A stretch of DNA of 22,633 bases from Candidatus Roizmanbacteria bacterium (GTDB lineage: Bacteria > Patescibacteriota > Microgenomatia > UBA1406 > GWC2-37-13): positions 1 to 22,633 of the forward strand of contig JAPLYQ010000066.1 in NCBI GenBank assembly GCA_026395475.1. The letters run 5' to 3'. The position numbers and the translations under genes are program-made. Positions 14,669-20,817 of the stretch are shown in pieces (the stretch's first letter is position 1; each line of letters opens with the position of its first letter). The notes under the pieces are model-generated. The model made no database searches, had not been told where the DNA came from, and saw only the letters and a list, made by a program, of their open reading frames with translations.

Positions 14669-14751
14669 ACCACAAGGGTACTAACTCGCAGTAATTCCTC
14701 ACTTTGTATCGGAAACTGCGAGTTGAGCGAACCCCTAAAGGGGTTCTCCCT
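14657..14751 (-). other. tRNA-sized foldable element with tRNA-Tyr 3' end
   Basis: An outer stem is possible between AGGGAG (14657-14662) and CTCCCT (14746-14751). Inside are a 10-bp perfect stem (14683-14692 with 14715-14724) extended by TTCC/GGAA, and a 7-bp stem-loop GAACCCC-TAAA-GGGGTTC (14729-14746). A weak 3-bp hairpin (14669-14679) may add a third arm. Read on the minus strand the order is acceptor-like strand, hairpin, long hairpin, then the tRNA-Tyr 3' end, so it looks like a chimeric tRNA-like fold. No functional anticodon arm is evident. Confidence 0.45.
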
Positions 14752-14766
14752 ACAATCTATATTCAC

Positions 14767-14798
14767 AAAAAAAACCGATATAAATCTCGGCTTTTTTT
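14767..14798. terminator. Intrinsic terminator
   Basis: A-rich arm, short CCGA/TCGG stem around an 8-base loop, and a seven-T run at 14792-14798. It is weaker than the one at 14614 and has no gene directly upstream, which fits a duplicated gene-end segment. Confidence 0.6.
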
Positions 14799-14801
14799 AT
14801 G

Positions 14802-14848
14802 AGTCCAGAGCAATTGAGGGCATTAGAACCTTTTACGCACAAATTTAG
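14802..14848 (+). repeat. Degenerate intergenic repeat, copy 2
   Basis: It begins AGTCCAGAGCAAT, has GGGCATTAGAACC in the middle and ends CACAAATTTAG. The distance from TCCAGA to AAATTTAG is 45 bases here and 44 in copy 3 (16782-16826). The GTCCAGAG and GGG.ATT.GAACC blocks match the tRNA-Tyr 3' half, so it may be a decayed tRNA-end copy. Confidence 0.5.
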
Positions 14849-14962
14849 TATGGTAAATTGATTTATTCTTCGTGAAAATGTACAACCTCGTTAATTAAAA
14901 AACTTTCAGGTGTTCCTGTTAGATTATTTATTATCATTACTGTACAAACTTTTTTAAAAAGA

Positions 14963-14968
14963 TATAAT
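14963..14968 (+). promoter_or_regulatory. -10 element (TATAAT) of the TspO-like operon
   Basis: Perfect TATAAT ending 6 bases before ATG 14975, so the mRNA is predicted to be leaderless. The -35 region is weak. Confidence 0.5.
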
Positions 14969-14974
14969 TAATCT

Positions 14975-15736
14975 ATGAAAAATACACTCATCAAAATTCT
15001 TGCAGGAGTTTCGTATGTTGCTATGGTTGTTGTAAATGGTATGGCGAACGCCCTCCCAATCAATAATCGTTCTACAGGGCAAATTTCAGATGCCTATCCC
15101 AATCTTTTTGCGCCGGCAGGTGTGACGTTTTCCATCTGGGGTTTGATTTACCTTTTGCTTGCTGGATATGTGACTTACCAGTTCATAAAGAAAGATAAAA
15201 AAACTGAGGGACTTTTTAGCAAAATTAACCCTCTTTTTATTGCCACTTCGTTTTTTAATATTTTGTGGATATTCGCCTGGCACTATGATTTTATTGGTCT
15301 TTCAGTAGTATTAATGGGGGGCTTACTTTTTCTGCTTATTAAGATTGCAGATATTCTTTACACACATAGATTTTCTTCTCAGGAAAAACTTTTCATCTGG
15401 GCGCCATTTAGTGTGTACTTTGGTTGGATCACTGTGGCAGCAATTGCCAATATTACAGTATTTTTTGTGAGTATTGGCTGGAACAGATTTGGCATAGCCG
15501 ACTTTATTTGGACAAGTATTATATTGGCTGTTGGCGCGTTTATAGGCATATTACGTATGAATAAAGATAAAAATATCGCATACGGCTTGGTCCTCGTCTG
15601 GGCATATCTCGGAATACTACTAAAACACGTATCAGCAACTGGTTTTAGTCGGCAATATCCGAGCATTATTGCAACAGTGGTTATTTGTTTGGTTTTATTT
15701 TTATTTTTTGTCGGAAGAACGTTTTATAAAAAATAA
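14975..15736 (+). CDS. TspO/MBR-like tryptophan-rich membrane protein, long form
   Basis: A 253-aa polytopic protein with about seven hydrophobic segments. The TspO/MBR-type block PNLFAPAGVTFSIWGLIYLLL at 42-62 and the later APFSVYFGWITVAAIANITV at 143-162 match the family core (P..F.P.G..F..W..IY and P...Y.GW...A...N). It is longer than classical five-helix TspO (about 155-160 aa), with two extra C-terminal helices after residue 200, so it belongs to the extended relatives often annotated tryptophan-rich sensory protein. Classical TspO binds porphyrins and affects stress responses; the role of long forms is unclear. It has a leaderless-type promoter and is followed after 14 bases by the anchored esterase, so the two form an operon within the accessory stretch. 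Confidence 0.8.
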   Translation: MKNTLIKILAGVSYVAMVVVNGMANALPINNRSTGQISDAYPNLFAPAGVTFSIWGLIYLLLAGYVTYQFIKKDKKTEGLFSKINPLFIATSFFNILWIFAWHYDFIGLSVVLMGGLLFLLIKIADILYTHRFSSQEKLFIWAPFSVYFGWITVAAIANITVFFVSIGWNRFGIADFIWTSIILAVGAFIGILRMNKDKNIAYGLVLVWAYLGILLKHVSATGFSRQYPSIIATVVICLVLFLFFVGRTFYKK

Positions 15737-15750
15737 TTTGATTTGTTTAT

Positions 15751-16755
15751 ATGAGAAATAAAAAAAATAAGATAACTTGGTTTTTGGTAATAGCACTTAT
15801 TGTTATACTCGGGATATTTTTAGTAAATAAATTTTTACTAAAGAGTCCAGGTGCTACGAATGGCCTGCCTATTATGAAAGGCGGTCCTATGGAGAATGCT
15901 GATACATCCAATATAACTAGAAAGTGGACCAATCTAGCGTATGCAAGTAAATCAGATGCAGAAAAACTCGATATATATTTGCCAGAAACCGGTGACGGAC
16001 CTTTCCCTGTAATAATTTCTATTCATGGCGGTGCTTTTAGGATGGGTGATAAGGCAGATGGACAGATAACCCCAATGCTTGAAGGATTAAAAAAAGGATA
16101 TGCTGTAATTGGAGTAAATTATCGTTTAAGCAATGAAGCAAAGTTTCCCGCACAGATTAATGACATAAAAGCAGCAATAAAATTTATACGAGCGAATGCA
16201 AATCAGTATAAGTTAAATGCAAATAAAATTGCGGTTTGGGGAGGATCATCTGGTGGGAACCTATCTTCTCTTGCTGGAACATCTGGTGGAATTAAAGATC
16301 TCGTTGATGATACTCTTGGAAATTCCCAACAGAATGACAAGGTTCTAGCTGTCGTGGATTGGTATGGTCCAATTTATTTCTCAACCATGGACGCTGAATT
16401 TGCATCATTAGGACAGACTTCGGCAATGGGACAAACAAATAGTGAGAGTTCACCAGAAACTGCATATCTTGGAAAGACAATAGGTACAATTAAAGCAGAA
16501 GAATTAGTAAAAAAAGCTAGTCCACAAACATATATTTCTTCGAGTACTCCAGCTTTCTATATTCAGCACGGTACAGCAGATAGAAATATCCCTATTACAC
16601 AATCAATTAATTTTTCAGAAAAATTAAAAGCATCAATTGGTTCTGATAAGGTTATTTTTGAAAAGCTTGAAGGAGCGGGGCATGGAGGTAGTCAATTTGA
16701 ATCAACTGAAAATCTTGAAAAAATATTTGCTTTCTTGGATAAATACTTGAAGTAA
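15751..16755 (+). CDS. Membrane-anchored alpha/beta-hydrolase (HSL/BD-FAE-like esterase)
   Basis: A 334-aa esterase held by an N-terminal anchor (residues 9-28), with the catalytic domain outside. The oxyanion motif HGGAF is at 92-96. The nucleophile motif GGSSGGN is at 164-170, with S166 aligning to the serine of GDSAGG in the hormone-sensitive-lipase group. The acid is D277 in HGTADRNIP, and H311 in GAGHGG completes the triad. The sequence YASKSDAEKLDIYLPE at 64-79 marks the first strands, common in BD-FAE-type esterases. Substrates may be acetylated or feruloylated sugars or lipids outside the cell. It follows the TspO-like gene by 14 bases with no own promoter. Repeat copy 3 lies 26 bases after its stop. 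Confidence 0.87.
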   Translation: MRNKKNKITWFLVIALIVILGIFLVNKFLLKSPGATNGLPIMKGGPMENADTSNITRKWTNLAYASKSDAEKLDIYLPETGDGPFPVIISIHGGAFRMGDKADGQITPMLEGLKKGYAVIGVNYRLSNEAKFPAQINDIKAAIKFIRANANQYKLNANKIAVWGGSSGGNLSSLAGTSGGIKDLVDDTLGNSQQNDKVLAVVDWYGPIYFSTMDAEFASLGQTSAMGQTNSESSPETAYLGKTIGTIKAEELVKKASPQTYISSSTPAFYIQHGTADRNIPITQSINFSEKLKASIGSDKVIFEKLEGAGHGGSQFESTENLEKIFAFLDKYLK

Positions 16756-16781
16756 AAGAAGTTTAAAAAAATTTATTCTTT

Positions 16782-16826
16782 GTCCAGAACAATAGCAAGG
16801 TTTAAACATTCTATTCACAAATTTAG
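16782..16826 (+). repeat. Degenerate intergenic repeat, copy 3
   Basis: It starts GTCCAGAACAAT and ends TTCACAAATTTAG, with the same spacing as copy 2. It lies in the convergent gap between the esterase and the HAD gene, whose stop codon begins 5 bases after it. Confidence 0.5.
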
Positions 16827-16831
16827 TTCAA

Positions 16832-17428
16832 TTAAATGAGTTGTCTCTCGAGGAGTCTCTCTCTTAATTCCTCAGGAGTAGTAAACAATATCGTCTCTAT
16901 TCCTAGTTTTTTTGCTGGTTCAAGAAAGTGAGGTTTGTCATCAATAAAAATAGTTTCTTCAGGTTTTGAATTACTTTTATGGAGGGCAAATTCATAAATC
17001 TTTGGATTTGGTTTTCGAACTCCTGCTTCGTGTGAGAATATTCCACCCTTAAATAGTCGTATAAAATCAAATTTATTATTGAGTGAGTCTACTCGTTCTT
17101 TAACATTATCTGAAAGATAGAAGACCTTATATTCCTTGGAGAGTTCAATTATTATTTCTCTTGTACCAGAAATAATTTCATAACCATCTATCCATTTTTT
17201 TTCAAGAGTATTTGCTGATTCAGGTAAATGAAGAATTTCAATTACTTTTTTCCAAAAATTGTCTCGAGTTATTTTTGATTCTCTGTATAGTGATCCAATC
17301 TCTCCATCAATTACCTCTCTTAACTTATCTTCAGGTATTTTATGTGAAATACTCAATTCTTTAATAAACTTTTTTGTTCCATTAGTAAACAACACTCCAC
17401 CAAGGTCAAATAAACAAGTTGTAATCAT
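16832..17428 (-). CDS. HAD-superfamily hydrolase (subfamily IA, YihX-like)
   Basis: A 198-aa phosphatase-like protein. Motif I is FDLGGV at 7-12 with nucleophile D8; the usual second Asp is a glycine, as in YihX and related IA members. Motif II is YLSDN at 104-108 (S106). Motif III is K139 in VRKPNPKIYE. Motif IV is FIDDK at 161-165 (D163, D164). The helical cap lies at about 18-85. The DLGGV variant is common and still active in its relatives, which dephosphorylate small sugar phosphates. The substrate is not predictable. TATAAT ends 6 bases before the ATG (minus strand 17440-17435), so a leaderless mRNA is likely. It is transcribed toward the esterase and lies between the tRNA-Tyr 3' end and repeat copy 3. 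Confidence 0.85.
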   Translation of the reverse strand: MITTCLFDLGGVLFTNGTKKFIKELSISHKIPEDKLREVIDGEIGSLYRESKITRDNFWKKVIEILHLPESANTLEKKWIDGYEIISGTREIIIELSKEYKVFYLSDNVKERVDSLNNKFDFIRLFKGGIFSHEAGVRKPNPKIYEFALHKSNSKPEETIFIDDKPHFLEPAKKLGIETILFTTPEELRERLLERQLI

Positions 17429-17434
17429 TGAGTA

Positions 17435-17440
17435 ATTATA
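17435..17440 (-). promoter_or_regulatory. -10 element (TATAAT) of the HAD gene
   Basis: TATAAT on the minus strand with a 6-base gap to the ATG at 17428. A GGTTCGAACC palindrome lies a few bases further upstream (17448-17457), in the spacer. Confidence 0.45.
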
Positions 17441-17602
17441 TCAATTCGGTTCGAACCCTTACTTTAAATCGTTGGGACAAGTAAAATGGCACTATTTTTT
17501 TAATTTCATCCAGTCTTCATGCAAAAAAACATCATAAAGTTAGAACTTTTTCTATATTGTCATGAAGGGCTAAAGTAGTGTTTTTTTGTTTCTCCTATCC
17601 TA

Positions 17603-17621
17603 AGTCCAGAGGGAGGGATTC
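17603..17621 (-). repeat. tRNA-Tyr 3' end, partner of the att-like copy
   Basis: The native copy of the 19-base sequence repeated at 14650-14668. Positions 17605-17621 belong to the tRNA gene, so integration here would leave the tRNA intact. Confidence 0.6.
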
Positions 17622-17687
17622 GAACCCCCGAAGGGAAAACCCAGGAGATTTACAGTCTCCCCCCGTTGGCCACTTGGGTACCTCTGC
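17605..17687 (-). tRNA. tRNA-Tyr (anticodon GTA)
   Basis: An 83-base class II tRNA. Acceptor strand GCAGAGG (17687-17681) faces CCTCTGG. The D-stem is CCC/GGG. The anticodon stem GGAGA/TCTCC encloses loop CTGTAAA with GTA at positions 34-36. The variable arm is a GGG-TTTT-CCC hairpin, and the T-arm is GGGGG-TTCGAAT-CCCTC. CCA is not encoded after the discriminator A73. Positions 2-7 pair perfectly with 66-71, but G1 faces G72 rather than C72, an odd mismatch. The gene is divergent from ldh and its 3' end is copied 2.95 kb downstream. Confidence 0.95.
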
Positions 17688-17699
17688 TAACAGCTTCCA

Positions 17700-17708
17700 A
17701 TTGTAGCA
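17700..17708 (-). promoter_or_regulatory. Extended -10 (TGCTACAAT) of the tRNA-Tyr gene
   Basis: Read on the minus strand, 12 bases before G1 of the tRNA, giving a 5' leader of about 5 bases. Confidence 0.45.
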
Positions 17709-17735
17709 AATATCTTTCTCTTTAGCGAGTGAAAA

Positions 17736-17744
17736 TGATACAAT
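17736..17744 (+). promoter_or_regulatory. Extended -10 (TGATACAAT) of ldh
   Basis: It ends 9 bases before ATG 17754. The identical nonamer precedes the dacA-like gene on the other strand at 21756-21748. Confidence 0.5.
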
Positions 17745-17753
17745 TATTTTAAT

Positions 17754-18689
17754 ATGACACATTTGTTTCCTGCATGTAAAAAAACGAAAGTTACCATGAT
17801 TGGAGCCGGAAGAGTGGGTATTACCGCTGCATTTACTATGTATCTTAAAAATACTGCACAGGAAATAATGCTCTACGGAAGAGATAAAGACAAACTTATC
17901 GGTGAACAGCTCGATTTTATGCATAGCCTTTCTTTTTTAGGGACAACAAATATTACCGTTGGAAGTGAAGCAAGCGATCTTGCGGGGTCTGATATTATCG
18001 TTTTCACGGCTGGAGCCGCACAAGAACCAGGTGAGACAAGACTTGATCTTGTAAAGAAAAATACCGCTATTTTGGAGTCAATTATCCCTGATATTCAAAA
18101 ATATGCACCAGAAAGCATTATCCTCATGGTGACAAATCCAGTGGACGTCTTAACGTATAAAACTGTGGTCTTATCAAAGCTTCCACGAGGCCGTGTATTT
18201 GGCAGTGGAACAACACTCGATACTGCTCGATTTCGATTTCATCTTTCAGAATACTTAGGAGTTAATCCAAAAAGTGTCCATGCATATATTTTAGGGGAAC
18301 ATGGAGATAGCTCATTCCCAACTTTATCTTCTGCAAATGTGGGAGGACAACTCATCACCACAATGAAAGATTTTTCTCATGAAAAAGCACTTGAAGCCTA
18401 TACAAAAGCACGGGATGCTGCCTATAAAATTATTGCAGCAAAAGGAGCGACATATTATGCAATAGGTGTTGTTATCAATCAATTAGTTCATGCAATTCTT
18501 ACAGATGCAGGGCGAGTTTATCCGCTTTCAGTAATGTTGGAAGGTGAGTATGGATATAGTGGAGTTTCCCTTAGTGTTCCATGTGTGCTTGGAAGAACGG
18601 GAATAGAGCGTGTTATTGAGATTCCACTTTCAGAACAGGAAAAACTTAAATTAGAACTATCCGTTGAAACTCTGAAAAAATATTTATAA
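17754..18689 (+). CDS. ldh: L-lactate dehydrogenase
   Basis: A 311-aa NAD-dependent enzyme reducing pyruvate to L-lactate, which regenerates NAD+ in fermentation. The Rossmann motif IGAGRVG is at 16-22. The substrate-specificity residue is Q90 in AAQEPGETRLDL, which marks lactate rather than malate dehydrogenase (Arg in that place). The active site is complete: R96, N128 (TNPVD), D156 and R159 in LDTARFR, and H183 in GEHGDSS. The GATYYAIG segment also matches lactate dehydrogenases. Length agrees with the usual 310-330. A short extension (MTHLFPACKK) precedes the first strand. It is divergent from tRNA-Tyr. Allosteric control by fructose 1,6-bisphosphate is possible in the family but was not assessed. 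Confidence 0.93.
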   Translation: MTHLFPACKKTKVTMIGAGRVGITAAFTMYLKNTAQEIMLYGRDKDKLIGEQLDFMHSLSFLGTTNITVGSEASDLAGSDIIVFTAGAAQEPGETRLDLVKKNTAILESIIPDIQKYAPESIILMVTNPVDVLTYKTVVLSKLPRGRVFGSGTTLDTARFRFHLSEYLGVNPKSVHAYILGEHGDSSFPTLSSANVGGQLITTMKDFSHEKALEAYTKARDAAYKIIAAKGATYYAIGVVINQLVHAILTDAGRVYPLSVMLEGEYGYSGVSLSVPCVLGRTGIERVIEIPLSEQEKLKLELSVETLKKYL

Positions 18690-18722
18690 ATATACATTTG
18701 TACAGACAAAAAATATAAATTT

Positions 18723-18731
18723 TGATACACT
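18723..18731 (+). promoter_or_regulatory. Extended -10 (TGATACACT) of the 153-aa membrane protein
   Basis: It ends 6 bases before ATG 18738, again a leaderless arrangement. Confidence 0.45.
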
Positions 18732-18737
18732 ACCCAT

Positions 18738-19199
18738 ATGTTTAACGTATACGCACAATGTCCCGTTTGTATTGTAACTGTCGGGGGAGGACTGCTTATT
18801 GCTAAAAAGTTAGGGATAGACGATCTTTTAACTGCTCTTTGGATTTCCGGTCTTAACACTGCTATTTCCTTCTGGTTTGTATCATTTATTAAAAAGCCAA
18901 AAATTCTCAAAAATCCTTATATTTGGACGGTGATTATGTTTTTTTCTACTTTGCTCTATTTTGCTTCAACAAAGCAGATGTATCACAAAAATAACACCTT
19001 TTTACATATAGACAAAGTATTAGTTGGATTGGTGGTTGGGATGATTGTGTGGCTTCTTGGAATAGGAGCAGACAAACTTATACGAAAATACAATAATGGG
19101 AAAGTACTCTTTTTTTATCAGAAAGTCATTGTTCCTTTATTTATACTTTTAACCACAACTGGAATTTTTGCAGTTCTCATTAAAAATATTCGCATCTAA
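18738..19199 (+). CDS. Four-helix membrane protein, unknown
   Basis: A 153-aa protein with four hydrophobic segments, at about 10-22, 31-50, 61-76 and 92-113, plus a fifth at 127-148. A CPVC pair (C8, C11) lies before the first helix (AQCPVCIVTVGGGLLIA) and might bind metal or form a disulfide. A basic loop (KKPKILK) sits at 52-58. I do not recognise the family; small polytopic proteins starting with a CPxC motif occur in CPR genomes, but I cannot name one. It has its own extended -10. The next gene starts 3 bases after its stop, so they form an operon. Confidence 0.75.
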   Translation: MFNVYAQCPVCIVTVGGGLLIAKKLGIDDLLTALWISGLNTAISFWFVSFIKKPKILKNPYIWTVIMFFSTLLYFASTKQMYHKNNTFLHIDKVLVGLVVGMIVWLLGIGADKLIRKYNNGKVLFFYQKVIVPLFILLTTTGIFAVLIKNIRI

Positions 19200-19202
19200 C
19201 CT

Positions 19203-19730
19203 ATGGAAGACAATAAAGTAAAAGATTTTATGAACAAAGTTAAAGCAATGGAACAAGGGCAGAAGCTTGATTTATCTTCTGGAGAAGACCTATCTATCGG
19301 CATCATGAATCTTATTTCTATTGAAGAACACCTCTTTTTTTCAGGTGGAAAAACAGGGGCAACAAAATATTTCGAACTGTTAAATGAAGTACGAAAAATG
19401 AGAGTAGACCTTATGAAATCTATGATCAAAGAATATGAAGGTGAAGTATGGTGTATCAGCAAGCACTTACTTGCAGCATCAATGCGTGTCATGGAGGTTG
19501 GTACAAAGGCATTGAAGAACAATGAAAAAGAAAAAGCAAATGAACTTTTTAAGAAGTCATATGAGCTTTATAATATGTGTTGGGCCTTGAATTTGGGACT
19601 AATGGAAGGAAAAGATTTGAAAAAAATAGAGATTCCTGAGAAAGAAAAACCAATGATTAAAGAAGAAAAAACAGTCTTCGCTAAGATGGGAGCACTTGTT
19701 GGGAAGGCGCTTGATTGTTGTAGGGAATAA
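19203..19730 (+). CDS. Helical protein, unknown
   Basis: A 175-aa protein that appears almost wholly alpha-helical, with no signal peptide. Blocks include MNLISIEEHLFFSGGKTG near 37-54, LNEVRKMRVDLMKSMIKEYEGEVWCISKHLLAASMRVMEVG at about 62-102, and an E/K-rich helix ending FKKSYELYNMCWALNLG. Heptad-like spacing suggests a helical bundle or TPR-like fold. Cysteines at 84, 124, 172 and 173 are visible. The family is not recognised. It starts 3 bases after the preceding membrane-protein gene and is very probably cotranscribed with it, so it may be that protein's soluble partner. The end of this gene contains the promoter of the next gene. Confidence 0.75.
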   Translation: MEDNKVKDFMNKVKAMEQGQKLDLSSGEDLSIGIMNLISIEEHLFFSGGKTGATKYFELLNEVRKMRVDLMKSMIKEYEGEVWCISKHLLAASMRVMEVGTKALKNNEKEKANELFKKSYELYNMCWALNLGLMEGKDLKKIEIPEKEKPMIKEEKTVFAKMGALVGKALDCCRE

Positions 19731-19740
19731 CTGCTATCAT
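19711..19740 (+). promoter_or_regulatory. Promoter of the 354-aa anchored protein
   Basis: TTGATT at 19711-19716, 18 bases, TATCAT at 19735-19740 with an upstream TGC, then 6 bases to ATG 19747. It decides the start of that gene and lies partly in the previous coding region. Confidence 0.5.
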
Positions 19741-19746
19741 GAAAGT

Positions 19747-20811
19747 ATGTCCTTAACAGACCTATCTTATTATGCACGCAAATATGCTCCTTTCGCAGTT
19801 TTTGTTTTTGTGGTTATTTTGATCTTTTTTTATTCTTTAAAACTTTTATTTCTTGTTTTTTCTTTGAATCAACAGAAGCCACTCGATCCACGAATGGCCG
19901 CTTTCAAAGAGCTAAAACCAATCTTCTTAAAGAAAGATGCAACAACCAGTGCCGGATTCTCATTCACTCTAGATACGGTTGAAGGGCAACCAATTACCGC
20001 TACAGAAACAGCGCAAGTCTTTTTATTCCCCCCTTCAAAATTCCAATTTGACTACATATCGAAGGTTTATCTAATAGCAAAGATGCTTGGATTTGATACT
20101 GAAAAGGTCAAGCATAAATTAGTAAACAATGAAGCAGTATTCCAAGATAGTATTCAACGGTTAGCTATAGATATAAATACGTACAACTTTAGATATGACT
20201 ATGACTTTAGAAAAGATGCAGAACTTGTTGAAGGAGCCGAAACTCCAGATGTTGAGAGTTCAAAAAATACTGCAATAAACTTTTTGAAATCAATAGATAG
20301 ATATCCAAAAGACCTTGCTCTTGGAGATGTTACTACTATCCCTATGTTTTATGATAAAACAGCGTCAACTGCGGGGGTTGTAGCAACACCACAGGAGTCA
20401 AATATGATTGAGGTAGATTTTTATCGCCAAAAAATTGGCGAATACCTTCCCATGTCTCCCACATATTTCAATAGTCAAAACTATGTTATGCTGATTCCAA
20501 ATAAGGCAGGAGCCAAGGTAGTAAGCGCTCAAATGAAATTCTTTGAAACATCTTCAACACAAATTGCAGTATATCCGCTCATAACAGGGAAGCGTGCATA
20601 TGAAAAGCTACTCTCAGGCCAGGGAATCCTCGTATCAGAAGGATCTGGAAAGAAGCAAATATCAATCAAATCCATGACGCTAGGATATTTTGATCCAGAC
20701 ACCTATCAAGACTATTTCCAGCCAATCTACGTATTTACTGGAGATAACGACTTCATATCATATGTTCCAGCGGTATCTGAGAAGTGGTTGATTGATGAAA
20801 GCAAACTGTAA
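19747..20811 (+). CDS. Membrane-anchored extracytoplasmic protein, unknown
   Basis: A 354-aa protein with one N-terminal anchor (about residues 14-40, FAVFVFVVILIFFYSLKLLFLVF) and a large outside domain of mixed alpha/beta character. The frame also opens with a TTG at 19696 inside the previous gene, but ATG 19747 is preferred because a promoter ends 6 bases before it and the anchor follows at once. The C-terminal part (IKSMTLGYFDPDTYQDYFQPIYVFTGDNDFISYVPAV) resembles the end of YycH/PepSY-like surface proteins in pattern only. I do not recognise the family. It lies convergent to the carboxypeptidase gene, 6 bases apart, so an envelope role is plausible. Confidence 0.75.
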   Translation: MSLTDLSYYARKYAPFAVFVFVVILIFFYSLKLLFLVFSLNQQKPLDPRMAAFKELKPIFLKKDATTSAGFSFTLDTVEGQPITATETAQVFLFPPSKFQFDYISKVYLIAKMLGFDTEKVKHKLVNNEAVFQDSIQRLAIDINTYNFRYDYDFRKDAELVEGAETPDVESSKNTAINFLKSIDRYPKDLALGDVTTIPMFYDKTASTAGVVATPQESNMIEVDFYRQKIGEYLPMSPTYFNSQNYVMLIPNKAGAKVVSAQMKFFETSSTQIAVYPLITGKRAYEKLLSGQGILVSEGSGKKQISIKSMTLGYFDPDTYQDYFQPIYVFTGDNDFISYVPAVSEKWLIDESKL

Positions 20812-20817
20812 ATCTTC

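Larger units (their letters stand above)
14639..14810 (+). repeat. Direct repeat of terminator tail plus GTCCAGAG
   Basis: The same 20 bases, CTTTTTTTATGAGTCCAGAG, occur at 14639-14658 and 14791-14810, each time just after the stem of a terminator. They bracket a 132-base segment that contains the foldable element at 14657-14751. The gap 14581-14974 (394 bases) has no gene; it holds two terminators, this repeat pair, the tRNA-end copy, the foldable element and repeat copy 2. Confidence 0.75.

Noticed and set aside
14683..14730. Integron attC site
   Set aside because: The 10-bp inverted repeat ends in GTTGAGC, which fits the right core site GTTRRRY, but the left side (TACTAAC) does not fit RYYYAAC, and no integron integrase or cassette array is visible.
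14863..14937. Short minus-strand frame with protein-like composition (starts MIINNLTGTPES, ends VHFHEE)
   Set aside because: Only 24 codons from ATG (34 without), no promoter or ribosome site, and it lies in the TspO leader region; a gene remnant is possible but unsupported.
17447..17461. Further tRNA T-arm fragment (GGTTCGAACC)
   Set aside because: The T-loop-like sequence is short and self-palindromic, with no matching acceptor strand; it may be chance and overlaps the HAD promoter region.
17515..17567. Hairpin CTTCATG...CATGAAG downstream of tRNA-Tyr
   Set aside because: Only 7 bp with a 39-base AT-rich loop and no T run; too weak to call a terminator or RNA.
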